Below, one piece after another: positions 27,077 to 34,849 of a DNA stretch of 64,000 nt. Below the pieces are notes generated by a model that had not been told where the DNA came from, searched no databases, and worked only from the letters and a program-made list of their open reading frames with translations. A program made the position numbers and the translations under genes. Source of the stretch: Nitratireductor kimnyeongensis (GTDB lineage Bacteria > Pseudomonadota > Alphaproteobacteria > Rhizobiales > Rhizobiaceae); contig NZ_CP078144.1 in NCBI RefSeq assembly GCF_019891395.1, positions 1 through 64,000 of the forward strand, in the 5' to 3' direction. How positions within the stretch are numbered: the stretch's first letter is position 1; each line of letters opens with the position of its first letter.

Positions 27077-27363
27077 TGCGCTCCCGTTCTTCCCCTCGGT
27101 GTGCCCGCTTTTCTTGAAATCGATTGGTCTTTTCCGGGCAATTGGCGCGGGCCCAATTAAGGATCCACAGCCAAAGATTTGCCGATAAATCGTAATTTAG
27201 CAACATGAATGTGCGATTTCTCTTGCTTAATTCTAGTTTCTGTAAAAAAATTACACAAAAGGCCGCCGCCCGCGCCGTGTGGCGATCCCAAAGAACAGTT
27301 AAGGCGCAGGTGCCCTTCACCGGGCATGCATCAGGAACCCGAGAGAGGAACAGGGAGTTAGCA
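27077..27363. promoter_or_regulatory. Divergent promoter region of the SDR and binding-protein arms
   Basis: A 287-base gap, clearly AT-rich from about 27120 to 27260 in a GC-rich neighbourhood. It holds the TGTAA-N5-TTACA palindrome and a spaced AAATCG / CGATTT pair near 27185 and 27225. A frame reading into the binding protein from 27205 exists but lacks coding character. Promoters for both arms probably lie here. Confidence 0.5.
27241..27255. promoter_or_regulatory. Palindrome TGTAA-N5-TTACA, candidate RpiR operator
   Basis: A perfect 5-base inverted repeat with an all-A spacer, about 109 bases before the binding-protein start. The form resembles targets described for RpiR-family proteins such as HexR (TGTA...TACA). 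The adjacent RpiR gene is the natural candidate binder. Confidence 0.45.
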
Positions 27364-28596
27364 ATGATCAGGACCGCATTGAGAGCCACCGTCGCCGGTG
27401 CCGCGCTTCTATCCATGGCTGGGTGGGCGCAGGCGGAGACCGTGCGCGTCACCGTAGCTGAATACAGTTCCAAGACCGGCCCCTATTTCGAAGAAGCCGC
27501 CAAAGCGTTCGAGGAGGCCAATCCCGGCTCTGAAATTCAGGTAGAAGTGGTGCCGTGGGACGTGCTTCTGCAAAAGCTGACCACCGACATTTCGGGCGGC
27601 GCCAATGCCGACCTGTCGATCATCGGCACACGCTGGCTGATCGATTTCGTCGATCAGGGCATTGCCGCCCCACTCGACGATTACATGACGCAGGATTTCA
27701 AGGACCGCTTCTTCCCGGTCTTCCTGGAGCCATCCGTGATGCAGGAAAAGACCTATGGTCTGCCCATCGCGGCATCGGCCCGAGCCATGTATTACAACAA
27801 GGCGCTGTTTGAGCAGGCCGGCATCACCGAGGTTCCCGACACCTGGGACGAGCTTGCCGAAGCGGCCAAGAAGATCGGCGCGCTGGGTGACGACATTGCC
27901 GGCTTCGGACTTCAGGGCAAGGAAATCGAGACCGACGTCTATTTCTACTATGCCTTCTGGGCCTATGGCGGCCAGCTTGTTGAGGAAGACGGCACGTCCG
28001 GCCTCGACACGGATGCCGGCTACAAGGCCGCGGAGATGTACAAATCGCTGATCGATGCCAGCGCGACCCAGCCCGGCGTCACCTCCTACAGCCGCGAAGA
28101 CGTGCAGAACCTCTTCAAGCAGGGCAAGGTCGGCATGATGATCACCGCGCCCTTCCTTTCAAACCAGATCAAGGAAGAAGCGCCCGATCTCGAATATGGC
28201 GTTGCCGCCATTCCGGCTGGACCGGATGGAGAGCGCGGCACTTATGGCGTGACCGATTCCATCATCATGTTCGAAAATTCCCAGAACAAGGATCTGGCCT
28301 GGAAATTCCTCGATCAGCTCTTCACCACCGAGTGGCGCGCAAAGTTCACCTCGGGTGAAGGCTTCCTGCCGGTCAATCCTGAGGTCGCTGCCCAGCCCGC
28401 CTTTGCTGACAATGCCGATCTGAAAGCCTTCACGGCGCTTCTGCCGGATGCCCGCTTCGCGCCCGTCATCGCCGGTTGGGAGGAAATCGCGGCCGCCACG
28501 TCGGATGCGGTGCAGACAATCTATCTCGGCAATGGCGAGCCCAAGGCCACGCTCGACGCTGCCGCTGAAGAGATCAACGGCATTCTCGGGCAATAG
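27364..28596 (+). CDS. CUT1 ABC importer substrate-binding protein
   Basis: 410-residue exported binding protein of the MalE/UgpB superfamily, with a signal peptide ending AGWAQA-ETVRVTVAEY (about residue 24). AASARAMYYNKALFEQAG and FKQGKVGMMITAPF are standard segments of sugar-type binding proteins. ATG 27364 is chosen for the signal peptide; a purine-rich GAGAGGAACAGGGAG stretch precedes it. First gene of the plus-strand arm with two permeases, RidA and MlrC. The ligand cannot be read from sequence; catabolic neighbours hint at an amino-acid- or peptide-like compound. Confidence 0.9.
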   Translation: MIRTALRATVAGAALLSMAGWAQAETVRVTVAEYSSKTGPYFEEAAKAFEEANPGSEIQVEVVPWDVLLQKLTTDISGGANADLSIIGTRWLIDFVDQGIAAPLDDYMTQDFKDRFFPVFLEPSVMQEKTYGLPIAASARAMYYNKALFEQAGITEVPDTWDELAEAAKKIGALGDDIAGFGLQGKEIETDVYFYYAFWAYGGQLVEEDGTSGLDTDAGYKAAEMYKSLIDASATQPGVTSYSREDVQNLFKQGKVGMMITAPFLSNQIKEEAPDLEYGVAAIPAGPDGERGTYGVTDSIIMFENSQNKDLAWKFLDQLFTTEWRAKFTSGEGFLPVNPEVAAQPAFADNADLKAFTALLPDARFAPVIAGWEEIAAATSDAVQTIYLGNGEPKATLDAAAEEINGILGQ

Positions 28597-28612
28597 CCGA
28601 TCCATTGAAGAT

Positions 28613-28640
28613 GGCGTGCGCGGTTGTGGCTGCGCATGCC
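28613..28640 (+). other. Intercistronic hairpin between binding protein and permease
   Basis: GGCGTGCGC-N10-GCGCATGCC pairs over nine bases with one G-U. It sits in the 84-base gap after the binding-protein gene, the same place as in the ugp operon, and lacks a T-run. A role in mRNA stability or partial termination is inferred. Confidence 0.5.
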
Positions 28641-28680
28641 GCTTCTGTCCGCTTGAAATCCTGCGAACACTGACGGGACC

Positions 28681-29556
28681 ATGATCCGCTCGCCCCTGAC
28701 AAATCCCTATCTGTTGATCCTGCCGGGGTTTCTGCTCGCCGCGTTCATCATCCTGTGGCCGCTTTACCAGCTCGGCACGATTTCGCTCAACGACGTCAAC
28801 CGCTTTGGCCAGCTGCGTGGTTTCAACGGTGTCGAAAACTATGTCGCCGTCTTCACCGATCCGGATTTTCTGGGCGCGCTGTGGCGCACCTTCATCTGGA
28901 CCGGCGGCATCGTCTTCGGCACGCTCATCATCTCCGTGCCCGTCTCCATGATCCTTAACGAGGATTTTTACGGTCGCTCGCTTGCGCGCGTCATCGTCAT
29001 GCTGCCCTGGGCCGTGTCGCTCACCATGACCGCCATCGTCTGGCGGTGGGCGCTGAATGGCGAGAGCGGCATGCTCAATTCGGGCCTGCAGAACATCGGC
29101 CTGATCGATCATAACATCCAGTGGCTTGCCCGCGCCTCTACCGCCTTTCCGGTGCAGATCATGATCGGCATTCTGGTCACGATCCCGTTCACGACCACGA
29201 TCTTTCTCGGCGGCCTCTCATCCATTCCCGATGATCTCTATGAGGCGGCAAAGCTTGAAGGTGCATCGCGCTGGCAGACTTTCCGCGAGATCACCTTGCC
29301 GCTGATGAAGCCGTTTTTGAACATCTCGATCGTGCTCAACATGATCTATGTGTTCAATTCGTTCCCGATCATCTGGGCGACCACGCAGGGTGGGCCGGCC
29401 AACTCCACCGACATCCTGGTCACCTATCTCTACAAGCTCGGTTTCCGCTTCGGCAAACTGGGCGAGGCGTCCGCCCTGTCGGTGATGATGTTCGCGCTGC
29501 TTCTGGTCTTCACCATCCTCTATGTCGCGCTGGCCATGCGTAGGGAACGGACATGA
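28681..29556 (+). CDS. CUT1 ABC importer permease (MalF/UgpA type)
   Basis: 291-residue membrane protein with six predicted helices and EAA loop [21 protein letters not shown]. It overlaps the next permease gene by four bases (ATGA). Partner of the 27364 binding protein and probably of the ATPase at 25239-26306. Confidence 0.9.
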   Translation: MIRSPLTNPYLLILPGFLLAAFIILWPLYQLGTISLNDVNRFGQLRGFNGVENYVAVFTDPDFLGALWRTFIWTGGIVFGTLIISVPVSMILNEDFYGRSLARVIVMLPWAVSLTMTAIVWRWALNGESGMLNSGLQNIGLIDHNIQWLARASTAFPVQIMIGILVTIPFTTTIFLGGLSSIPDDLYEAAKLEGASRWQTFREITLPLMKPFLNISIVLNMIYVFNSFPIIWATTQGGPANSTDILVTYLYKLGFRFGKLGEASALSVMMFALLLVFTILYVALAMRRERT

Positions 29557-30377
29557 ACCCCAAACTGAAGAAATCGCTTCTCTACTGGGCACTGCTGTCA
29601 CCGCTCATTGTGCTGATCCTGTTTCCGTTTGCCGTGATGTTCATCACCGCGATCAAGCCGGCCAACGAGGTGCTGTCGCCCACCTGGTGGCCGCGTGAGG
29701 CAGCATGGCGGAATTTCATAGACATGTGGGCCGTCACCAATTTCGGCACCGCGCTGTGGAATTCGATCTATGTCTCGGTGCTGTCGACCGTTCTGGCGCT
29801 CGCGGTCTCCATTCCAGCGGCTTACGCCATGAGCCGTTTCCGCTTCAGGGGGCAGGGCTTTTTCCGCCAGTTCCTGCTCGTCACGCAGATGCTCTCGCCC
29901 ATCGTGCTTGTCATCGGCCTGTTCCGGCTGGTGGTGTGGCTCGGCCTGCTCGACAATGTGAACTCCATCGTCTTCGTCTATGGCGCGTTCAATGTCGCAT
30001 TCACCGTTTGGATGCTGCAGAGCTATTTCTCCACCATTCCGAAAGATCTGGAAGAAGCCGCGTGGATCGAGGGCGCGAGCCCGGCAAAAGCGCTGGTGAT
30101 GGTGTTCCTGCCGCTTGCCCTTCCTGCGATGACGGTCACCGCCATCTTCTCCTTCATCAATGCGTGGAACGAGTTCGTCATCGCACTCACCATGCTGCGG
30201 CGTCAGGAAAGCTACACGCTGCCGATCCAGATTTTCTCGCTCGTTGCCGGCCGCTACACGGTCGAGTGGCATCACGTCATGGCGGCAACCTTTGTCGCCA
30301 CGATCCCCGTCGCCGTCATCTTCGCCTGGCTACAGCGCTATCTGGTGCGCGGCTTGGCCATCGGTGCGGTGAAATAA
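29553..30377 (+). CDS. CUT1 ABC importer permease (MalG/UgpE type)
   Basis: 274-residue membrane protein with six predicted helices. The EAA loop is [35 protein letters not shown] near the C-terminus is typical of MalG-type subunits. Coupled by ATGA overlap to the first permease. The operon continues after 26 bases into the RidA gene. Confidence 0.9.
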   Translation: MNPKLKKSLLYWALLSPLIVLILFPFAVMFITAIKPANEVLSPTWWPREAAWRNFIDMWAVTNFGTALWNSIYVSVLSTVLALAVSIPAAYAMSRFRFRGQGFFRQFLLVTQMLSPIVLVIGLFRLVVWLGLLDNVNSIVFVYGAFNVAFTVWMLQSYFSTIPKDLEEAAWIEGASPAKALVMVFLPLALPAMTVTAIFSFINAWNEFVIALTMLRRQESYTLPIQIFSLVAGRYTVEWHHVMAATFVATIPVAVIFAWLQRYLVRGLAIGAVK

Positions 30378-30403
30378 AGCAATTCTAGGAACGGAGTATA
30401 TTC

Positions 30404-30769
30404 ATGTCCAAACAGTGCTTCGGCACCTCCCATGTGCCACTTTCCCCCGCCGTGCGCGCCGGTGATTTCGTGTACATTTCGGGCCAGGTTCCGGTGGGTG
30501 CCGATGGCGTTGTCGTCAAGGGTGGCATCACCGAGCAGACCATGCAGGTGATGGAAAACGTCAAGGCGGCATTGGCGCTTGCCGGCTGCACGCTGGACGA
30601 TGTGGTCAAGACAACCGTCTGGGTGGAAGACGCTCGCGATTTCGGCCCGTTCAATGCGGTCTATGGCAAATATTTCCCGAAAGACCCGCCCGCGCGCACC
30701 ACGGTTGAATCGCGGCTGATGCTCGACATCAAGATCGAGGTTGAGGCCGTAGCCTACAAGCCGCTTTGA
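30404..30769 (+). CDS. RidA (YjgF/YER057c/UK114) family protein
   Basis: 121-residue protein, the usual RidA size. AGDFVYISGQVPVGADG near the N-terminus and the PPARTTVESRL segment carry the family pattern, including the arginine that binds the carboxylate of the imine substrate. RidA proteins hydrolyse reactive enamines/imines released by PLP enzymes, such as 2-aminoacrylate. That links it to the PLP enzyme at 23262-24320. It ends four bases into the upstream extension of the MlrC frame. Confidence 0.88.
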   Translation: MSKQCFGTSHVPLSPAVRAGDFVYISGQVPVGADGVVVKGGITEQTMQVMENVKAALALAGCTLDDVVKTTVWVEDARDFGPFNAVYGKYFPKDPPARTTVESRLMLDIKIEVEAVAYKPL

Positions 30770-30792
30770 ACCATAAGCCGGGATATCAACGC

Positions 30793-32271
30793 ATGCGTGT
30801 CTTCACTGCCTCCTTCGCCACCGAAACGAACACCTTCTCGCCGATCCCCACGGATCGACGCGATTTCGAGATGGCGTTTTATGCGGGGCCGGGGGAGCAT
30901 CCCGAGACCCCGACCCTCTGTTCGGCGCCCATTCCGGTTTTGCGGCGGCGCGCGCGGGAGGAGGGGTTCACCCTGATCGAAGGCACCGCCACCTGGGCGG
31001 AGCCGGGAGGCTATGTGCGGCTCGATGTCTATGAGGCGTTGCGCGATGAAATACTGGATCAGCTGCGGGCCGCCATGCCGGTGGACTGCGTGGTTCTTGG
31101 CCTGCACGGCGCAATGGTCGCGCGCGGACTCGATGATTGCGAGGGCGATCTTCTTGCCCGCGTTCGCGCGATCGTCGGGCCAAACGTGGTGGTGGCAGCA
31201 GAGCTCGACCCGCACAGCCATCTGACAGCGAAGCGCGTGGCGGCAGCCGACATTCTGGCGTCTTTCCTGGAATTTCCCCACACGGATTTCCTGGAGCGGG
31301 CGGAACATGTGGTGGATCTCGCCCTGCGGGCCACGCGTGGCGAAATCCGCCCGGTCATCTCCACCTTTGACTGCCGTATGATCGATGTCTTCCCGACCAG
31401 CCGCGAGCCCATGCGTTCCTTCGTTGACCGCATGAAGGCACTTCAGGGCAGGGAGGGGGTTCTCTCCGTCTCGCTTATTCACGGCTTTATGGCCGGAGAC
31501 GTGCCGGAGCTCGGGACCCAGGTCATGGTCGTCACTGACAATGCCCCGGCCAAGGGCGCAACTCTTGCCGAAAAGCTTGGTCGTGAAGTGCGTTCCATGC
31601 GCGGCACGACCGCCATGAACAGCATCTCCGCCGATGATGCCATCGCCAGGGCTAAAGCCGGCGGTGCAAGCGGCTGGCCGGTCGTCATCGCCGACATGTG
31701 GGACAATCCCGGCGGTGGAACGGCAGGCGACAACACCGTTCTCCTGCATGCGCTCGTCAAAAGCGGCATAACACGCGCCGGCATTGCTACGATATGGGAT
31801 CCGCAGGCAGTCGGTTTCGCTCATGGCGCAGGCGAGGGCACCGTTCTCGACATGCGCATTGGCGGCAAGGCAAACGCCGCCAGCGGCACACCGTTCGACG
31901 GGTCATTCGAGATCCGCAAACTGGCGAAGGAGGGTTGGCAGACATTTGGCACCAGCCGCGTCACACTTGGCCCTGCCGCAGTAGTGCGGCTTGTGGGCAC
32001 GGAGATCGACATCGTGCTCAACACCAATCGCACGCAGACTTTCGAGCCGGACATCTTCTCCAATCTCGGCGTCGATCCGCTCGAAAAACAGGCGCTGCTT
32101 ATCAAGTCGACCAACCATTTCCACGCGGGCTTTGCTCCCATCGCCGAGGAGATCATCTATGCGGTCGTGGAAGGTTGCTACCCCAACAACCCGAAGACCG
32201 CCGGTTACAAAAAGCTCGCGCGTCTGATCTGGCCTATCGATGAAAACGCTCTTGATGAGCAGTTGGGATAG
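30793..32271 (+). CDS. M81-family metallopeptidase (MlrC-like)
   Basis: 492-residue protein of the MlrC family (N-terminal DUF1485 plus C-terminal MlrC domain). The start MRVFTASFATETNTFSP is the family hallmark and fixes ATG 30793 over the TTG at 30766. The metal region includes LGLHGAMVARG and AELDPHSHL; the C-terminal half has ADMWDNPGGGTAGDNT and IWDPQAVGFAHGAGEG. MlrC of microcystin degraders hydrolyses the linear, D-amino-acid-rich peptide, but most homologues have unknown substrates. It is the last gene of the plus-strand arm, and probably releases an amino acid or amide from the imported compound. Confidence 0.88.
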   Translation: MRVFTASFATETNTFSPIPTDRRDFEMAFYAGPGEHPETPTLCSAPIPVLRRRAREEGFTLIEGTATWAEPGGYVRLDVYEALRDEILDQLRAAMPVDCVVLGLHGAMVARGLDDCEGDLLARVRAIVGPNVVVAAELDPHSHLTAKRVAAADILASFLEFPHTDFLERAEHVVDLALRATRGEIRPVISTFDCRMIDVFPTSREPMRSFVDRMKALQGREGVLSVSLIHGFMAGDVPELGTQVMVVTDNAPAKGATLAEKLGREVRSMRGTTAMNSISADDAIARAKAGGASGWPVVIADMWDNPGGGTAGDNTVLLHALVKSGITRAGIATIWDPQAVGFAHGAGEGTVLDMRIGGKANAASGTPFDGSFEIRKLAKEGWQTFGTSRVTLGPAAVVRLVGTEIDIVLNTNRTQTFEPDIFSNLGVDPLEKQALLIKSTNHFHAGFAPIAEEIIYAVVEGCYPNNPKTAGYKKLARLIWPIDENALDEQLG

Positions 32272-32290
32272 AGCAGGGCAGGGGGCGGCC

Positions 32291-32755
32291 TCAAGCTGAT
32301 GCCGTCGCGCCCGAGGTTTCCATTTTGAGATCGAGCAACCCCGCAAGGGCCTGCCGATTGGTGACAAGATCGGCAAGCGTATAGCGATCGAACACGGCGA
32401 GATAGGCATCCAGCGCCTCGGTCACGATGCCCTTCAGCCGGCAACCCTGCGTCAGAACACAAGTGCTTTCTCCCACGCCCATGCACTCGACGAGGGCGAG
32501 GCTTTCCTCCATACCGCGAACGATGGCCCCCAACTCGATGTCTTCGGGTTCCTTTGCCAGCATGATTCCCCCGGCGCGTCCGCGCAGCGTCGTGACTGCG
32601 CCAAGTTGCGCGAGCCTTCGTGCAACCTTCAGGAGATGGTTGTGCGAAAGCCCATAAGCTTCTGCGACATCGCCCACAATGCAGGGCGCATCAGGCCGTA
32701 ATGCCAGAAAGATCAGCATCCGCAGTGCATAATCTGTATGGAGTGTCATGCGCAT
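32291..32755 (-). CDS. Rrf2-family regulator, NsrR-like
   Basis: 154-residue winged-helix regulator. DYALRMLIFLA and GLSHNHLLKVARRLAQLG are typical Rrf2/NsrR sequences; three cysteines at about 91, 99 and 105 (C-x7-C-x5-C) would hold an Fe-S cluster. NsrR proteins sense nitric oxide through that cluster. It follows the truncated haemoglobin gene on the same strand with a four-base gap, consistent with an NO-response pair. Start is ATG 32755 or ATG 32749. It is convergent with the mlrC-like gene. Confidence 0.82.
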   Translation of the reverse strand: MRMTLHTDYALRMLIFLALRPDAPCIVGDVAEAYGLSHNHLLKVARRLAQLGAVTTLRGRAGGIMLAKEPEDIELGAIVRGMEESLALVECMGVGESTCVLTQGCRLKGIVTEALDAYLAVFDRYTLADLVTNRQALAGLLDLKMETSGATASA

Positions 32756-32759
32756 CAAG

Positions 32760-33221
32760 TCATTCCCGCGCCCGGGTGCGTGCTACATCAGGCCCAAGCG
32801 CAGCAGGCAGGCGGAAGAACATGGCAAGTTTCAGGCTTTTTGCGATGCGCTCCGCCCGCTCCATGAACACGGTCGCAACCGACGGTGTGGAAAGCTCCTC
32901 GACGGTCTCGCGAAACAGCCCCAGCCAAATGTCGAAGTCGGCTTCCACAACCGTTTTCAGCTTGAGGTGAGCCGGCACCGGCCTACCGTGATAGCTGCCA
33001 TCCTTGAGGATGACCGCGCACCAGAAATCGGTCATCTTCTCCAAATGCGGTTCCCAGTCATCCCTGATTTCGCCGGCAAAGATGGGCCCCAGCCGCGCGT
33101 GGCTTCGTACGCGCGTATAGAACGCGCGCACCAGTCGCCCGATAAATTCCCGGTCCACGGCAGGGTCCTTGAGAGCTTCTTCCGGTTGAGATTTTGGTCG
33201 GACGATGAAGGTGCCGCTCAT
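32760..33221 (-). CDS. Group III truncated haemoglobin
   Basis: 153-residue globin-like protein. The pattern FYTRVRSHARLGPIF, then WEPHLEKMTDFW, YHGRPVPAHLKL and FDIWLGLFRETV matches group III truncated haemoglobins, with the histidine of PAHLKL the expected proximal haem ligand. Such proteins often act on NO or related species. ATG 33221 has GGGAGAG upstream; the open frame further upstream is not credible. Promoter carries a perfect palindrome (33233-33257). Probably co-transcribed with the NsrR-like gene. Confidence 0.85.
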   Translation of the reverse strand: MSGTFIVRPKSQPEEALKDPAVDREFIGRLVRAFYTRVRSHARLGPIFAGEIRDDWEPHLEKMTDFWCAVILKDGSYHGRPVPAHLKLKTVVEADFDIWLGLFRETVEELSTPSVATVFMERAERIAKSLKLAMFFRLPAALGPDVARTRARE

Positions 33222-33232
33222 GAAACTCTCCC

Positions 33233-33257
33233 AAACTGGTATTTTATCTACCAGTTT
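33233..33257. promoter_or_regulatory. 25-base palindrome in the truncated haemoglobin promoter
   Basis: AAACTGGTA-TTTTATC-TACCAGTTT is a perfect nine-base inverted repeat with a seven-base spacer, starting 12 bases upstream of the globin start codon. The natural binder is the Rrf2/NsrR-like protein of the same operon. It does not match the E. coli NsrR consensus and is not an FNR/NnrR-type TTGAT-N4-ATCAA site. Confidence 0.6.
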
Positions 33258-33688
33258 ACCATTTCCGCGTTCCCGCACAACGGACGCGATGCCGCAGGCC
33301 ATGCCTGGAATAAAACTCTCACTGGCGTTATGAGTAGAGTCTTGAGCTGGAAGCAGCGCTTGCGCCTCCCGGTTGTCTTGAACGGGGCCGCTCATTCCCC
33401 TGTCGGGACCGAGATGTCATCGCATAAGTTCTGGGGCGAAACTCGAGAAATCCGCCGTAACCGGCGTGGCTCGCTTGCCGCAAGACTGCTGCGCGTCGGC
33501 CGTGTTTTCGTAAGGGTTCTGCTGCTCAGCCTGCTGGGCTTTCTCGTGACACGGCTTCTGCGATGGTTCGTTTTCTGGGATGCGCCAGAGCATGCCGTAT
33601 TCGTTCCATCGCGGATGCGGGCGATTCCTGTCAGTAAAATACCGGTAGCAGGGCTTCGTGCACAGGAAACCCGAACAGCTGTCCGTCG
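33258..33688. other. Intergenic stretch between globin promoter and uxuA 3' end
   Basis: About 430 bases without a gene I can support. A plus-strand frame from ATG 33414 to 33767 (117 codons) has one hydrophobic stretch, but its end is antisense to uxuA and looks random. A minus-strand frame at 33417-33692 has no recognisable features. A TAAAATACCGGT sequence at 33636-33647 resembles one half of the 33233-33257 palindrome. Confidence 0.4.
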
Positions 33689-34849
33689 TCACCTTCGCAT
33701 ATATTCGAGCGTCCGCATCACGCCGCGCAGTTCCGCCAGCCCCTTCAATCGGCCAATACCTGAATAACCCGGATTCACGCGCTTGCCGAGATCGTCCAGA
33801 ATGGCATGTCCATGGTCGGGACGCATGGGAATCTGCCCGTCGCGCCGCCTCTCTTCATCGAGCAGGGCGGCGACCACGGCGATCATGTCCGTGTCGCCTT
33901 CCAGATGCTCTGCCTCATGGAAAGACCCGCACGGCTCCCTCTTCACATTGCGCAGATGCGCGAAGTGAATATGCGGTCCAAGCGCCTTCGCCATGGCCGG
34001 AAGGTCGTTTGCCGGGTTCGCGCCGAGCGAGCCGGTGCAGAAGGTTAGGCCGTTTGCTCTGGTCGGAACGGCATCGAGCAATGCCTTCAGGTCGTCATGC
34101 GTTGAAACGATGCGCGGCAGGCCGAACAGCGGGAACGGTGGATCGTCGGGATGGATCGCCATCACCACGCCTTCCTCCTCCGCCACCGGCATGATCTCCC
34201 TCTGGAACTCTGCCAGATTTTCGCGCAGGCCATCGGTTGAGATGTCGCGATAGGTATCCAGCATGCGCCGGAAGCTCTCACGGTCATAGACGAATTCACG
34301 CGCCGGCACCCATTCGATGAGATTGCGTTCCAGCCGCGCCAGATCGCTTTCGCTCATCGTCTTCAGGCGCTCGCGCGCAGCTTCCACCCGCTCGGCCGGG
34401 TGGTCAGCCTCGGCACCCGGACGCGCGAGGATGAAGACATCGTAGACGCAGAACTCGACTGCATCGAAGCGCAGCGCCGTCCCGCCATGCGGCATCGGAT
34501 AGTCGAGATCCGTGCGCGTCCAGTCGGTGATGGCCATGAAATTGTAGCAGATGGTGCGCACCCCGGCGCGGGCGACATTGCGGATCGAGGTCTTGTAATT
34601 GTCGATCAGCGCGCGAAAGGCGCCGCTGCGCGTTTTGACATGCTCATGCACGATCACGCTTTCGACGACCGACCATTCAAGGCCGTCCTGTTCGATTTCT
34701 TGCCTGCGCTTGTCGATCTCGTCCTGCGGCCAGGCACGGCCGTCATTGAGATGATGCAGTGCGGTGACAATCCCTGTAGCACCCGCCTGCCGAACATGAG
34801 CGAGCGTCACCGGATCGTCCGGACCGAACCACCGCCAGGTCTCTTTCAT
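33689..34849 (-). CDS. uxuA: Mannonate dehydratase
   Basis: 386-residue enzyme that converts D-mannonate to 2-keto-3-deoxygluconate in hexuronate breakdown. The opening KETWRWFGPDDPVTLAHVRQAGATGIV is close to the UxuA family, and CYNFMAITDWTRTDLDYP, MAIHPDDPPFPLFGLPRI and RPDHGHAILDD contain the conserved metal/catalytic residues. It overlaps uxuB by four bases (ATGA) and ends the long minus-strand cluster. Its presence implies that the cluster's substrate contains or yields a hexuronate. Confidence 0.92.
   Translation of the reverse strand: MKETWRWFGPDDPVTLAHVRQAGATGIVTALHHLNDGRAWPQDEIDKRRQEIEQDGLEWSVVESVIVHEHVKTRSGAFRALIDNYKTSIRNVARAGVRTICYNFMAITDWTRTDLDYPMPHGGTALRFDAVEFCVYDVFILARPGAEADHPAERVEAARERLKTMSESDLARLERNLIEWVPAREFVYDRESFRRMLDTYRDISTDGLRENLAEFQREIMPVAEEEGVVMAIHPDDPPFPLFGLPRIVSTHDDLKALLDAVPTRANGLTFCTGSLGANPANDLPAMAKALGPHIHFAHLRNVKREPCGSFHEAEHLEGDTDMIAVVAALLDEERRRDGQIPMRPDHGHAILDDLGKRVNPGYSGIGRLKGLAELRGVMRTLEYMRR

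Noticed and set aside
33233-33257. Possible FNR/NnrR site in the haemoglobin promoter
   Set aside because: The palindrome arms are AAACTGGTA / TACCAGTTT, not TTGAT-N4-ATCAA, so an FNR-type regulator is not supported.
33417-33692. Minus-strand frame of 91 codons downstream of uxuA
   Set aside because: No ribosome-binding site or family resemblance; overlaps the end of uxuA. Probably chance.
33414-33767. Plus-strand open frame of 117 codons with one hydrophobic stretch
   Set aside because: Weak ribosome-binding site, the last quarter is antisense to uxuA and the composition is unlike a conserved protein. I do not recognise it, so it is described only in the intergenic entry.
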